From Marchantia polymorpha subsp. ruderalis (lineage: Eukaryota; Streptophyta; Marchantiopsida; Marchantiales; Marchantiaceae): a stretch of 64,000 bases of DNA. Under the pieces are notes generated by a model, which had not been told where the DNA came from, made no database searches, and saw only the letters and a program-made list of their open reading frames with translations. The position numbers and the translations under genes are program-made. The stretch's first letter is position 1. Every line of letters begins with the position of its first letter. The stretch covers positions 1,652,001 through 1,716,000 of the forward strand of contig AP031354.1 of the NCBI GenBank assembly GCA_037833965.1, given 5' to 3'. Below, piece by piece: positions 9,278 to 20,621 of this stretch.

Positions 9278-10921
9278 TGACCCGAAGACGTCCGTCGCCG
9301 AAGGCGAACATCCAGGGCCGAAGGTGGATATTCTGCTAACGACGAACTCCTTCCGCCTATCCGTAGGCGTTCTCCTTCGCATCTTCCGACAGTCACAACT
9401 CCCTGAGTCCTCATCCGTTCCAGGCGTTCGTGGGCTCGTTAGAACGAACGCGTTGAGCTCTTTCCAACGAGACCCTAAGTAACTCAAGGCGTTAAGAATT
9501 GAGGAAGTTATGAGTGATCTACCGCCGAAGGTGCTCGAAGCGAGTCCTGCAGCGTGAACCGCCCGTTCCATTCCAAGCGTTCCACTGTGGCCTAAGCCCA
9601 AAACCCCTTGACTGTCCTCGATCCTCTTTTTACTCTGGCTTTGCGTACCGATTACTATTTACAGCTGCTACCACGGTACTTACTAATCAAAAATGTTCTA
9701 ATTCCGACGAAAAACAAAAAGTGGGTTACCACACCGCGCCGGAAGAGCAGGCAGTAGAAGCGGGCGGTGCAGGGGTGACAAAAGTAACTGCGGCGCCAAC
9801 TCCTTCGAGAACCGAAGATCGAACCGGAACAGAGGCTCAGGCAGTGGGATCCCCCACTGCATTGGATATTTTAGCAGGGAGTGGAGCGGCAGTCGCGGCG
9901 GAAGCTGCCGCGCGCCACAGTTCCAGGGAGTCGCCAAGAGATTCTGTGGCGACTGAAATCCTCGAAACAGAGGATGAGACGAGTTCGGAAGAGCAGGAAG
10001 CGGACTCTCTGCGGAAGACGCCAACAGGGGTATTGTGCGAGCAGATAGTGCCACTCCTGCGATATTTGGATCGCAAGAAGCAAAGTACTCGAGTTCCAAA
10101 AAATCGCAGTCTTATGTGGAGATTGTCAAGAGCAGGACGAGGAGCAAGGTGGCCACCAGGGCCACTAGGTGCCAAACATTGCAGATGAGGAATACTGCCC
10201 TCCAACAGCACCTGGCGATCACGAAGAGGCTACACCAAACCCTGCAACAACAGCGGGAGGATGTGGTGACGAAAGCCCAGGCGGATGCAGAGCTAATGCG
10301 GGCAAAGATCGAGTCGGAATTGCAGGAAGAGCGGAGACAAAACCGCATTCTAACCGAGGAGCTTGCGCGCCAGACGCGCGCATTAGAGGAAAGTCAAAGC
10401 ACGCGCAAGGAGGATGAGGAGTTGTTGCGCAACTTGCAATCCGAGTGCGCGGAATTGAGGGCGCAGCGCGCAGATGCGGAGATGCAGCTAGCAGAGGTGG
10501 AAGGCAGCAGCCGGACGCGAGAGGAGTTGGTGACGCGGGTGACTCACTGTCTAAGAGGATATGCCCACTGGGAAGTGGCGGCACAAGAGAAGATCACACT
10601 CAGGGAGTTTGAGCTTCGGGCGGCGGCGTTGACGGAGGGTGACAGTCGGAGTCGGCGGCGAGTAGCGAGGAAATAAGAGGCCTTCTTGTTGGGTGCGCGT
10701 GACACTATGGCGCACTTGGAGTCGGAAGTGACTGCAGTCCTTCGGCGGCTGGGGTTGCGCAGCCGGTCGGAAGATTGGCAGGGTAGGGAGATAGTGCGAG
10801 GCAGTCCGGCGCGCAGGAGGCGCAGTACCGGATCTGCAGAGTGCAGTAGTGTAGCTTGGTTTCGTGCAGGAGTTTAGAGTAGCAGGTAGTGCAGCGTAGT
10901 GTTAGTTAGGACCTTAGAGGG

Positions 10922-10950
10922 TATAAAGTAGTTCAAGGCGTTTTGCCTTG
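10922..10950 (+). promoter_or_regulatory. LTR TATA box and hairpin, family II copy
   Basis: TATAAA at 10922 is followed by CAAGGC-GTTTT-GCCTTG (10934-10950). The position relative to the end of the frame (about 45 bp) matches the other LTR copies. Confidence 0.65.
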
Positions 10951-11845
10951 GGATTCTTCCAGTTTCGGAAATGCAGATCAGGAACTCACTTTCTCGGCGT
11001 GTTTGTGCATTTGATCCTGGCACCACGTAGAGGAGCTGCAGCATAGTGAAGTTACCGCATGTTGTAGCTGAAGGCCTTCGGCTGAATGTTCAGAGCTAGT
11101 ACACCGGTTAGAGACTTGAGTAGTGCGGATCTGTACCTGGGGGTGATTTCTGATGCTCAGAGCCGGTTGCGAGTTAGATACTTGAACAATTCCCTCTTAC
11201 ATTTTCGAGTGACATATCCTGATTGTACTCCTACGGGAAGTTTCCCCTGAATGCCAAAGTGAAGTTTTGTTACTTCGTGTAAACCTTGGTTATCAATTCA
11301 GGTTATGTGTGTGTGTTACTGGATTGTGTCTCAGTTGAGTTCTTAGTCAGACCTGTACTCTCTGCGCTTGGTGTGAGTCGAGGGTGACATCCACTGCGTA
11401 TGAGTGACTTCGTTCCGAAGTGGGAAGTCCAATCCGGGTTCCCTACGCTAGCAGAAACTGGCGGAAGGGCTGTAAAAGCCGGAGTGGGAGTCACTACCTG
11501 CAGAGCCTCTCAGTGAACTTTTGAGAGACTTTCCCCCTGAAATCCTAAGCGGAGGTCCTGACCGACCTCCGAGTTGTGCTTTTCCAGTTTCAGGTGTGTG
11601 TGTGTGTGTGTTGAGTGACTTAAGCTGCACTGTGCATCCTCCGAGCATCCTCCGAGTCGAGCATCCTCCGAGTGGACTCCGAGTGGAGCACTGCAGTATT
11701 TCTGGGAGTGACAGTCGCCTGAGAATTCAAAGTCTCCAAAAGTCTGTTAAACGTGACACTTTGTACTCTGTGTGTTGCCTCTGTCCCTGTGGGTTCGATC
11801 TTTTTACCACCATACTGCAGTTTTAGCCTTTGGTGGGTTATTACA

Positions 11846-12525
11846 AGGTCTAACTGCGGCTTCTTCAGTTTGAGAGGCATCACATCGTCAGGTTTTAGAT
11901 TATGCTATAGATAAAAACTACTTGATTTGGATTGTGAGATTGGATTTAACTGAACAACGACGTCTTTGCGCTGATTTTGTGGTTTCAACATCACTTGTTA
12001 GCTCATTGTTTATCGAGATGATAGTGACAATTCCTGGGGACGACAAGCAAGATATTTGTCATTTTTTGAGTTCTTGGGACGTGACAAGAAGACTTGCTAG
12101 AGTTGCAGCTAGAATTGGAGGTACAATCTCAAAGGACATACCTCTGGACAAGGGCACGGAAACATGCTTACGGGCATGATTAATTCGCATTTTCTATACA
12201 AGTCATGACTTTGTGTTTAAAAAAATTCATATGTTTATTCCATAGTTACATACGTACATTTTAGAGTTATAGATTGTTCAAAATTAATCAACCCTCAGTG
12301 AACAACTTGCACTTTTGATTTACAAAGGAGTTTTCTAGTTTTTTGTGATTACTTAGATAGACACTTGGAGATTCTACTCTAATTTGTTCTGGATTTTAAG
12401 CTTCATTTTTATGTTGATTGATCCTACTTGTAAAAGTGCTTTATTTCCATAAAAATATATTTCCTCATACGTCAAATGTATGTAGTGTAATAAGTGCATG
12501 CTTAGAGGCATGGGACATGTCTTTT
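11846..12525. other. Spacer between two LTR elements, no gene recognised
   Basis: This is AT-richer DNA between the family II LTR and the composite element. A short open stretch at 11922-12179 has no motif I recognise. CTTTT at 12521-12525 is the left target duplication of the composite element, matched at 36969-36973. The piece may belong to the same old relic as 36974-37905. Confidence 0.5.
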
Positions 12526-13652
12526 TGTAATAACCCACTAAAGGCTAAAACTGCAATATAGTGGTAGAAAGGTCGAACCCACAGGGACAGAGGAACACAC
12601 AGGGTACAAAGTGTCACGTTTTAACAGACTATTGAGGAGTTTGAATTCTCAGGCGACTGTCACTCCCAGAAATACTGCAAGTGTCCACTCGGAGCGCACT
12701 CGGAGGTCGCACAGTGCAGCGTAACACACACACACACACACACCTGAAACTACAGAAACACAACCCAGAGATCCGTTAGGACCTCTACTTCAAGATTTCA
12801 GGGGGAAAGTCTCTCACGAGCCCACTCGGCAAAGCTGCGGGCAGTGACTTCCAACTCCGGCTTTTACAACACTTCCACTAGCTGGCTGCTAGTGTAGGAA
12901 ACCCGGTTTGGACTGCCTACTTCGGATCGAAGTCACTCCTACGCGGTGAACAACACTCTCAACTCACAAAACGCGCAGAGAACACAGGTCCGCACTGAAG
13001 GACTCACTGTGAAACATTCCAGTAACACAACAACAGTCTATTGAAGAGTTTGAATTCTCAGGCACTTGTCATTCCCAGAAATACTACAGGGGTTACCCTC
13101 AAGGCACCTGCTGCAGCGTAACCTGAATTTACAACCAAGGCTTACACGAAGTAGCAAAACTTCACTTTGGCATTCAGGGGAAAAATCCCAAGGAGTACAA
13201 TCAGAAAGAAACACTCGAAGGTGTAGGGGCGAAACTGTTCAAGTATCTAACTAGTCACTGGCTCTGAGCATCGGCAGTCACCCGCAGGTACAGATCCGAA
13301 CTACTCAAGTCTCTAACCAATGTACTAGCTCTGAACATTCGGCCGAAGGCCTTCAGCTACAAAATGCGGAACGCTAAGTTGTAACTCCTCGTGCGTGGTG
13401 ACAGAACTCAAGGACACAAACACGCAAAGGAAATGGGTTCCTGATCTGCACTTCTGATGGGAAAGAACCCCAGGCAAAACGCCTGGAACTATTTTATACC
13501 TTTTAAGTCCTACCTAGCACTACACTGCACTACGCTACACGCCTGCACGGAACCACGCTACACTACACTCCGCGGAACCTGTACTTCGTCTCCTGCGCGG
13601 CCGACTGCCGCGCACTAACTCCCTACCCTGCCACTCTTCCGCTCGACTGCGC

Positions 13653-14510
13653 TGCAACCTCCGGGCTGACTCTCACTCAGGTTTACCTCTGATGGCTTTG
13701 TGGTAGCGCATCATGGTTCTAGAAGACTAAGATTCATACTCTCACTCATGTCCCAAACACCTTCTCTTACAAACTCTCATGTATCACTCCAACTCACACA
13801 CAACTCTCCTCACATCACCCTCTTCACATAAATGCAAACACACGTCGATACTCCAAGATACTCAAAAACTTCACTCCTTCATTACTGAAACAAGTCCTCA
13901 CACATGACTCTCCAAACTTGCTTGAGAGGTGCTACTCTACCTCTCTATTTATACTACTTGAGAAGTTACCATAGTAACATGTGGTAATTTCTCCTAACTT
14001 ACTTTTACCTAGGTAAGTTTGACTAACCTTCTCTACGTGGCAACATGCCATTGGCCTACCTAAACCTTCTAGAAGCTTCCGGAATCCAAGGTTGAGGTGG
14101 CGACATGCCATTGGAAGCTTTTAAACTTCTACAAGCTTCCTAGCCACTAAGTCAACATTAGACTTAGTCTAGCCAATCATCTTTCATACATTTAGTCAAA
14201 CCAATCAAATCCAAGCTTCTAGTCAAATATCTAATCCCTTGGAATCTAGAACTTTTGTATAAGACAAAATAGAAGTGCTCACTCCTTGTAAAAGACAAAA
14301 TAGAAGTGCTCACTCCATTCTTCTAGAACTCCGCTAATTACTCCGCCAACTATAGACATTGTAGCTAAACTTAGTCATGACTAGATAAACTTAGTTATAA
14401 CTAACTAGTTTAGTCATAACTAGCTAGTCTTAGCTATGCCTTGGCTAATCATCCTTATTCCCTTGACCACTTCTAAGACTTAGTACATATGTGCAACACC
14501 CGGTCTTACA
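13653..14510 (-). repeat. 3' LTR of nested Ty3 element
   Basis: 858 bp with TG...CA termini, equal in length and apparently in sequence to 20643-21500. AT-rich compared with the giant LTR around it. It contains a short internal direct duplication (AAAGACAAAATAGAAGTGCTC-like) seen in both LTR copies. Confidence 0.93.
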
Positions 14511-14520
14511 TTTACCCCCG
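14511..14520 (-). other. Polypurine tract of nested element
   Basis: CGGGGGTAAA in element sense directly abuts the 3' LTR start, the usual place for plus-strand priming. Confidence 0.7.
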
Positions 14521-14533
14521 GACCAAGATTTCA

Positions 14534-17500
14534 CTACGCCCTCGGAGTGAAAGAATCTGATCTTCGATGGAATAACTTCAACTTGTCGTGGTTGACTCGA
14601 TCGAAGTGACGTCCTCCTAACTCCTTGATGTCATAAGTGAAATTTTCCCACACCTTCTCAACTATGAAAGGTCCAAAATACTTAGGAAGAAACTTTTTCC
14701 TAGCTCTCTTGTATCTAATTGCATCAAAGAGCATCACCCAATCACCTTCCTTGAACGGCTTCAAGTTCTGGTTTCCACTTCGTTTGTCGTGATACTTCTT
14801 CTGCAACTGTTGAGCCCGCTCCACTCGTACCATGGCTAATGCTCGAGCTTCCTCCAACTCCATCAATTGTTGTTGGCGAGACTTGATGGCTTCTGCTCCA
14901 TTTGATTTCTTCAACCTTTGCTGGATTGTTGTGAATGTTGTCAAGTCAAACTGTATGGGAAGTTTTGACTCAACTCCATACACCATCCGAAAAGGTGAGT
15001 ATCCGGTAGATGTCTTCCATGTTGTGCGATACTCCCATAAGATAGCATGGAGCCTCTTGTCCCAATTGTGTTTACTCCCGTCCATGTCTGCATCCTTGGC
15101 CAACATCATACACAAAGTGTAGTTGGTCCGCTCCGCCAACCCGTTAGCGTTAGGTTTGTAGGAAGTGGTTACTCGAGCCTTGATGGAAAAGTGCTCCAAC
15201 ATGGCTTGAATCATACTTCCCACAAATTCTCCTCCTCTATCTGATACTAACTCCAATGGACAACCAAATCGAGTAATGATTCTCTCATATAAAAATCTAC
15301 CAACCTCCTTCTCATTAGTAGATTTAAGTGGTCTTGCCTCTACCCACTTCGTAAGATAATCTGTAGCTATCACAATGAACTTATTCCCTCGAGGAGTAAG
15401 ATTCAAAGGACCTACAAAATCTATTCCCCACTTTTCAAAAGGACCTAACACTGGTACAGAAATCATAGGAGGGGTTTTCATGGACTTTTTAGCAAAAGCT
15501 TGACACACATCACAACTTTTGCAATATTCCACACAATCCTTAAAAATACCCTTCCAATGATAACCAGCATCAAGAATTTTGAAGGCAGTTACCTTCCCCG
15601 CAAAATGTCCTCCACATACTGCACCATCATGAAACTCCTTCATGAGTTGTAGTGCCTCTCCTCTCCCAACCGCCCTTCGTAGAAGTCCGTCAGCTCCTTG
15701 ATGAAAAAGTACCTTCTCCATGATCATATAAGGTTGACATCTCTTCACTAATGCATTTTTCTCCCTTTGATGCATTCCTTGAGGAAACTCTCCTCTAGAG
15801 ATGAAATCCCAAATTTCCTTGTACTCCTCCGGTACTGTTGTCACCGTGTCCATGACTAGCAAGTCCTCATCCGGAAAGGTGTCATCTACTGACTGATCTC
15901 CTCCATCATCATATGCTCTCGACATCAAATCCGCATTAGCATGCTTCTTTCCAGGTCTATCCTCAATGGTATAATCAAACTCTGCTAGTAGTAGCTTCCA
16001 TCTAGCTATCCTCCCTTCAGCATTAGGCTTGTTGAAAATGTATTTCAAAGCCTTATGATCAGTCACTATAGTGAATCTCCCACCCAACAAATAATGTCGA
16101 AACTTCTTAAGTGAGAAGATTACAGCTAAGGCCTCTCTCTCTGTCACTGAGTAATTCTTCTCCGCTTGAACCATTTGTCTACTAGCATAGGCAATTGGAT
16201 GATCATGCTTTTCATCATCTAATTGACTCAAGGTGCATCCTACAGCAATATTTGATGCATCTGTGTAGAGAATGAAAGGTTTACCCCAATCCGGTTTCGC
16301 CAAAATTGGAGCCGTCACCAACGCCTTCTTGAGAACTTCGAACGCCTTCTTTGCAGCTTCATCCTTGAAAATGAGTTCGTACTCCACTCCCTTCTTCATG
16401 TAATTCGTCAAGGCATGAGCTTTGTTGGAGAAGGACAAGATGAACCGTCGATAGTACCCCACCATACCAAGGAATTGCCTCAACTTGGTTAAAGTCGCCG
16501 GAAAAGGTAACTCCATGATCCGTGTCACCTTCTCTGGGTCCACCGCTATACCATTCTTGGAGATGATATGCCCCAACAATAGGCCTTCCTCACATCCAAA
16601 AATGCATTTTTCTGGATTGAGTGAAGCCTTAGCTTCCTCCAGCCGTTGAAGTATTTTGATCAAATGATCAAAATGATCCGCTTTCCTCCCGTAAACACAA
16701 AAATCATCTATGAAATCCCTTACAAACTTTCCAATGAAAGGTTCAAACACTCTATTCATGAACCTTTGAAAAGTGGCAGGAGCATTACATAGACCAAACG
16801 GCATCACTCTAAAAGCGAAGGTTCCCCATGGAGTGGTAAAAGTTGTTTTGAGTTGGTCTTCTAAGGCAATTTGGATTTGGTTATAGCCACTATAACCATC
16901 TCCAAAACTATACCACTCATGACCAGCAACCTCCTCTAGAATCTCATCTATGAAAGGCAAGGGATAGTAGTCTTTCTTTGTGACAGCATTCAACTTTTTG
17001 TAATCTACGCACACTCGTAGCTTACCATTCTTCTTCTTCACTATCACAATTGGAGACACCCATTCAGAATTTTCTACCTCGTAGATGAAGCCAGCCTCCT
17101 TGAGCTTGTCGATCTCCTCCTTCACCACAAGAGCCGTAGGTGGATTTATTCGGCGTTGCTTTTGCCGAATAGGACGAGCTTTCTCCTCCAACTCGATGCG
17201 ATGAGTCTCCAACGTCACATGCTTAAGATCCTTGTAACTAAAGGCAAAAACATGAATATATTTGCGAAATATATCCAGAAACTTTGCCTTTTCCTCCTTG
17301 GTAACCTTGGGACCAAACCTGAGAGTGGACAGTCGTCGACACACCTCCTCTTCGCTCATCTCCACTTTGTCAGGATCTTTCTTCACTCCAGGCCTAGGCA
17401 ACAACTCCATGGCAGCAATGACTTGTACTTGAACATTATCATCAGAAGAGTACTCTGATGATGTTTCTTGATCAGAAGTTGAGATGTCTGTGTCAACTTC

Positions 17501-19300
17501 TGAAAAGCTACCACTCTCTTCACTCTCAGATTCCCAATACTCGTCAGTTGGTCTATCTGAGTCAGTGGTGGATTCCCCTCCTCTCGTCAAAGGAACCTTA
17601 ACTCGATGGTTCTTTGGGCCTATCCTCAAATAGCCCTTGTGCCATCGGTCCGTAGTCCTTACCGCCCTCAACCAAGGACGTCCCAACAGCAAGTCGTAGC
17701 TAGCTTCCTTGAGAATTTGGAAGGAAAGCAAAGTTTGCACTCCCCTCACACTAACCACAACTTTGTCTACCACCCCCAGTGGTCTTACCTTCTGTTTGTT
17801 GGCCATACCAACAATTATGCTAGAAGGTCTAGAAGGTTGCATACCCAACTTCTGCATCAACCTCTCAGACATGGCATTCACAGCCGATCCACCATCAACC
17901 AACACATCTGATACATCATGTCCATTGATCCTCACTTCGATCTTTGAAGCATGTGTACATACCTCCGAAGCAGCCGCATCCACCACCCCAACTCCCACAT
18001 TGGTCATGTGAGCCTTCCCCTTAGATTTCCGCTTCTTGGTCCTTGTGGAGATAAGACCTCCTCTTAACTCCTTCCGAATGGCTGGATTCAAGGCAATCAG
18101 CTGACCAACTGTTATATTGGCCTTCTGATTTCCTACATCCTCCACCACGTCATACTTAGCTTGAGAAGATGAAATGGAAAAGTCATCCATGCCCAACTTC
18201 TTCCTTGGTACTCTTGGTTGACTCACTCCACTTGACCGTGTACTTCGACTTGGCGTGTCCTCCATGAAAATCGACTCGTCCGCAAATCGGGCACGCTTCT
18301 TCTCATGAGCAAGGATATCCACTTTCGATTTTGAGCTCTCCCCTTTCTCAAAAGTGCATTGATGAGGAAATACATCAATGGATGCTACTCCCTTATCCTT
18401 GGCTTGTTGCGTGGCCGGTGCATTGTTGTTGTGCCGAACTCCATCATGTTGTCGAGGGTTAGGACAATTCCTCTGGGAATGAGGACCTCCACAAGAAAAG
18501 CAAGAAACCGCAAAGTTTCCTGAAGGTGGATTTCCTCTTGGAGGATAATTTCCATACCCCCTAGAGCCTCCTCCTACGTTCTGATTCCTCTTCTCCCACA
18601 ACTGTACTACATTGATCTTGAGATCTGCTAGAGTCTCCGTGATAGATTTCAATTCATTTTGAAAATCCACACTAGGATTCGCTATCGTGGATGAAGTAGA
18701 AGGGTTTGAAACAATGGACCTTCCTACAACTGGTGGAGCTACTTCTCTAGCCACCAAGCTAGAATCATCATCTTCTAAGCTCTCCTCCATTCTAATAGCA
18801 ATTCGAATGGCTTCAGCCTTAGAAGAGGGCTTCTCGTATCTCACCTTACTTCGAATCTCAGGTCTCAAACCTCCAACGAAGTTCTTCATGAGCATCGCCC
18901 TTATCCCCACCATTGTAGCATCCACTTCGTCTCCGCCCTTCCTCAACACCACGTGGAATCTAGATTCCAACTTCTCGGTTCTCTCCACATAGGTCCTCAC
19001 CTTCTCGTTCTCTCCTTGTTTCAAGAAGGTGACCTCACACATCAACTTTTCATAACTTTCACTGGGAAGAAAGTTTTCGATCAGGTTCTCCGTTAATGTC
19101 TCCCACGTGTCGTCCTCCGAATGCTCCCTCTTGTACTCCTTGTACCACTTGAGAGCAGAATCCTCCAAGAAATCCGGCAAAAGCATAGCCCACTCGTCCT
19201 TCTTCCTCTCATTGTTTCCTATGCAAGCCCTCTTGAAGTCCCTAACAAAAGCTTCTACATCCTCATTCTCCCTCCCATAAAATACCGGAAGCTTCCCCAT
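14534..19300 (-). CDS. Gag-Pol polyprotein of nested Ty3 element
   Basis: This is a single open frame of about 1588 residues from the first in-frame ATG (MGKLPVFYG). Domains in order are: retrotransposon Gag (residues about 1-170, with ALKWYKEY), a CX2CX3HX4C zinc knuckle (CFSCGGPHSQRNC), a retropepsin with VDGGSAVNAM, reverse transcriptase (GYNQIQI, MPFGLCNAPATFQ, catalytic FIDDF), RNase H (LYTDASNIAVGC), integrase with an HHCC zinc-binding region and the D-D-E core (TDYLTKW, VSDRGGEF, LAERTN), and a C-terminal GPF module. No chromodomain is visible, which argues against a chromovirus. Gag and Pol are fused in one frame. The frame looks functional. Confidence 0.93.
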   Translation of the reverse strand: MGKLPVFYGRENEDVEAFVRDFKRACIGNNERKKDEWAMLLPDFLEDSALKWYKEYKREHSEDDTWETLTENLIENFLPSESYEKLMCEVTFLKQGENEKVRTYVERTEKLESRFHVVLRKGGDEVDATMVGIRAMLMKNFVGGLRPEIRSKVRYEKPSSKAEAIRIAIRMEESLEDDDSSLVAREVAPPVVGRSIVSNPSTSSTIANPSVDFQNELKSITETLADLKINVVQLWEKRNQNVGGGSRGYGNYPPRGNPPSGNFAVSCFSCGGPHSQRNCPNPRQHDGVRHNNNAPATQQAKDKGVASIDVFPHQCTFEKGESSKSKVDILAHEKKRARFADESIFMEDTPSRSTRSSGVSQPRVPRKKLGMDDFSISSSQAKYDVVEDVGNQKANITVGQLIALNPAIRKELRGGLISTRTKKRKSKGKAHMTNVGVGVVDAAASEVCTHASKIEVRINGHDVSDVLVDGGSAVNAMSERLMQKLGMQPSRPSSIIVGMANKQKVRPLGVVDKVVVSVRGVQTLLSFQILKEASYDLLLGRPWLRAVRTTDRWHKGYLRIGPKNHRVKVPLTRGGESTTDSDRPTDEYWESESEESGSFSEVDTDISTSDQETSSEYSSDDNVQVQVIAAMELLPRPGVKKDPDKVEMSEEEVCRRLSTLRFGPKVTKEEKAKFLDIFRKYIHVFAFSYKDLKHVTLETHRIELEEKARPIRQKQRRINPPTALVVKEEIDKLKEAGFIYEVENSEWVSPIVIVKKKNGKLRVCVDYKKLNAVTKKDYYPLPFIDEILEEVAGHEWYSFGDGYSGYNQIQIALEDQLKTTFTTPWGTFAFRVMPFGLCNAPATFQRFMNRVFEPFIGKFVRDFIDDFCVYGRKADHFDHLIKILQRLEEAKASLNPEKCIFGCEEGLLLGHIISKNGIAVDPEKVTRIMELPFPATLTKLRQFLGMVGYYRRFILSFSNKAHALTNYMKKGVEYELIFKDEAAKKAFEVLKKALVTAPILAKPDWGKPFILYTDASNIAVGCTLSQLDDEKHDHPIAYASRQMVQAEKNYSVTEREALAVIFSLKKFRHYLLGGRFTIVTDHKALKYIFNKPNAEGRIARWKLLLAEFDYTIEDRPGKKHANADLMSRAYDDGGDQSVDDTFPDEDLLVMDTVTTVPEEYKEIWDFISRGEFPQGMHQREKNALVKRCQPYMIMEKVLFHQGADGLLRRAVGRGEALQLMKEFHDGAVCGGHFAGKVTAFKILDAGYHWKGIFKDCVEYCKSCDVCQAFAKKSMKTPPMISVPVLGPFEKWGIDFVGPLNLTPRGNKFIVIATDYLTKWVEARPLKSTNEKEVGRFLYERIITRFGCPLELVSDRGGEFVGSMIQAMLEHFSIKARVTTSYKPNANGLAERTNYTLCMMLAKDADMDGSKHNWDKRLHAILWEYRTTWKTSTGYSPFRMVYGVESKLPIQFDLTTFTTIQQRLKKSNGAEAIKSRQQQLMELEEARALAMVRVERAQQLQKKYHDKRSGNQNLKPFKEGDWVMLFDAIRYKRARKKFLPKYFGPFIVEKVWENFTYDIKELGGRHFDRVNHDKLKLFHRRSDSFTPRA

Positions 19301-19521
19301 TTCCAACTAATTTTTTTTTATTTTTATTTTTATTGGAAATTTATATGGGGCTTCCTAATACAATATAAACAACACTAACTCCATCCTTGAGTAATTCATC
19401 AAAGGAAACACAAAAGGAATTGGTTGTTCCAAGATAGCCAAAGCTCTCTCCTCTCCTAGGCATACGATGAGTCTTACCCTCATCATCATCTTCTCCATCA
19501 TTCGAATGATGATCTCCATCT

Positions 19522-19965
19522 TCAGTTGGAGCTTGAACCCGCTGAGGTCACTTTCTCTGTTTCAGCACTTAGCTTGCCGTCAAACCCTTCCACAAGTGAT
19601 TCCAGAAGTGCCTTCACTCCGCTGCATTCGTGTCCCGCTGGTAGCCCAATCACTCCGCAATTGTCACAGAAGGTGGCGCTTTGGGATTCATGTGGCGATG
19701 ATGGTCCCAAGTGAAGTTTCAAATCTCCCAAGTTCCTCTTGCTCCTCAATCTTCTATCTTTGTTCCGCAGGGAACAATTGACAACCTTATGGCCCTCCTC
19801 TCCACAATAAAAACAAGTTTCACGTTTGACTCTTGGAGATTGACTCACTACTCTTTCTTCAAACTCCACCTTGAATTCTCTTGTATTGGAGTCTAAAGAC
19901 ACTATAACATCCAAGCCTTGAGGTACTTTGGATAACCTAACCTTCCAACCTTCTTGTTCACTCAT
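19522..19965 (-). CDS. Extra zinc-knuckle frame upstream of gag-pol in nested element
   Basis: A 147-residue ATG-started frame lies between the 5' LTR and gag-pol, same strand, ending 222 bp before gag-pol begins. It carries a classical retroviral-type knuckle CFYCGEEGHKVVNC (CX2CX4HX4C, residues about 51-64) and a second Cys/His cluster, CDNCGVIGLPAGHEC. The rest is charged, with an acidic C-terminus. It could be an accessory nucleic-acid-binding protein or a leader Gag. I do not know a named family for it. Its intact state in a very young element suggests that it is used. Confidence 0.65.
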   Translation of the reverse strand: MSEQEGWKVRLSKVPQGLDVIVSLDSNTREFKVEFEERVVSQSPRVKRETCFYCGEEGHKVVNCSLRNKDRRLRSKRNLGDLKLHLGPSSPHESQSATFCDNCGVIGLPAGHECSGVKALLESLVEGFDGKLSAETEKVTSAGSSSN

Positions 19966-20621
19966 TTTCCCATAAGGTAGAAACCACTCAAAAGACCTCT
20001 CCCAGAAACGCTATCTACTTGACGAAAACTGTGAATAAAGAAATCAAAAACTTTTGCTTTGTTATCTTGCTTTTGTACCCCCTCAACTTCAAATCAACAT
20101 AACTTCGTCTCTAGACGTGATCTCTCAGTGAAATTTTGACTCAAACGTAGCTTATCTTCCAATACACACTCGTACGAAGTTTCAAAGCCTAAATTGAAAT
20201 ACAGAAAAAGTAATCAACTCTGTACAAACTTTCCAGAGAGCAGACTTTTGATACCCGTGAAAACCCACTCAACTTCTAACTCTCATATCTTTCTGTTAAC
20301 ACATGATCTGGACCTGAAACAAAAACGTAAATTTTCTCTATCTTTCACTCTAAATTCAATAAAAACTTTGAAGAATACCTTCAAAAATACTTTTCGGTGT
20401 CTAAGATCACTTTTCTCTCAAAAAGACATGTTTACGTGAACAAAACATACAAAATCACTTCTAGGCTATCATATGAGACTATGGGATAAACAAATGGAAT
20501 TTCGCTCTCAAGCACACTCTCCGCTCTTTCATTCCCCAATGTTAACACCAAGTGATCCCTCATGGATACTTTCTCTCGAGCTAGAAATCGAATCCTAAAC
20601 ATTCCGCCTTCTAGATTGAGG

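Larger units (their letters stand above)
7222..9733 (-). mobile_element. Solo giant-type LTR without the long frame, TSD CCGCG
   Basis: The ends are TGTAATAACCCACC (left) and GTGGGTTACCACA (right), flanked by the direct repeat CCGCG at 7217-7221 and 9734-9738. The first 950 bp match the R/U5 end of the family II LTR at 37906, including a TATA box (about 8146-8153) and hairpin. The U3 part is different: instead of the protein frame it carries a 15-bp minisatellite (8800-9277) and two copies of the conserved CTCGTT...AACGAG inverted-repeat motif (8642-8686, 9430-9474). It appears to be a solo LTR of 2512 bp inserted in the family II frame. Confidence 0.85.
5819..10877 (+). pseudogene. LTR-encoded coiled-coil protein frame, family II, broken
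   Basis: This is the family II counterpart of the U3 frame. It opens at an ATG (MSKVPQLRV...) and shares the N-terminal domain (LDFLLWGWN, MVREYLQ, GTLNHLSPYLIVFYR), a middle of SRPT/SRTT-type repeats made of a 15-bp unit, the LLRYLDRK motif, the coiled coil and the C-terminal GYAHWEV and LRRLGLRSR motifs. It is split by the LTR insert at 7222-9733 and has a few further breaks, so it is treated as a fossil. Confidence 0.75.
4671..11845 (+). mobile_element. Giant LTR, family II, interrupted by another LTR and decayed
   Basis: The plus-strand sequence matches the reverse complement of the solo LTR at 37906-42773 from about 280 bp inside its start to its end (GGTGGGTTATTACA at 11845). Its first part lies beyond the family I LTR that occupies 1-4670. 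A 2.5-kb minus-strand LTR (7222-9733) is inserted in its reading frame and flanked by CCGCG duplications. A TATA box (10922) and hairpin (10934-10950) follow the frame. The element is broken. It is older than both of its apparent inserts. Confidence 0.8.

Noticed and set aside
8719-9339. Independent pentapeptide-repeat protein gene
   Set aside because: The open frame follows from a 15-bp unit without stops, both strands are open, and it lies antisense to the LTR. It is kept only as a finding.
8770-9414. Element-sense VGELE repeat protein
   Set aside because: Same minisatellite effect; no similarity to the conserved LTR protein.
7222-9733. DNA transposon with TGT(A/G)(A/G)TA terminal inverted repeats
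   Set aside because: The ends are only the short inverted ends of TG...CA LTRs; the PBS and PPT next to identical ends in the composite element show they are LTRs.
11922-12179. Possible small gene between elements
   Set aside because: No recognisable domain, promoter or homologous copy in the window.
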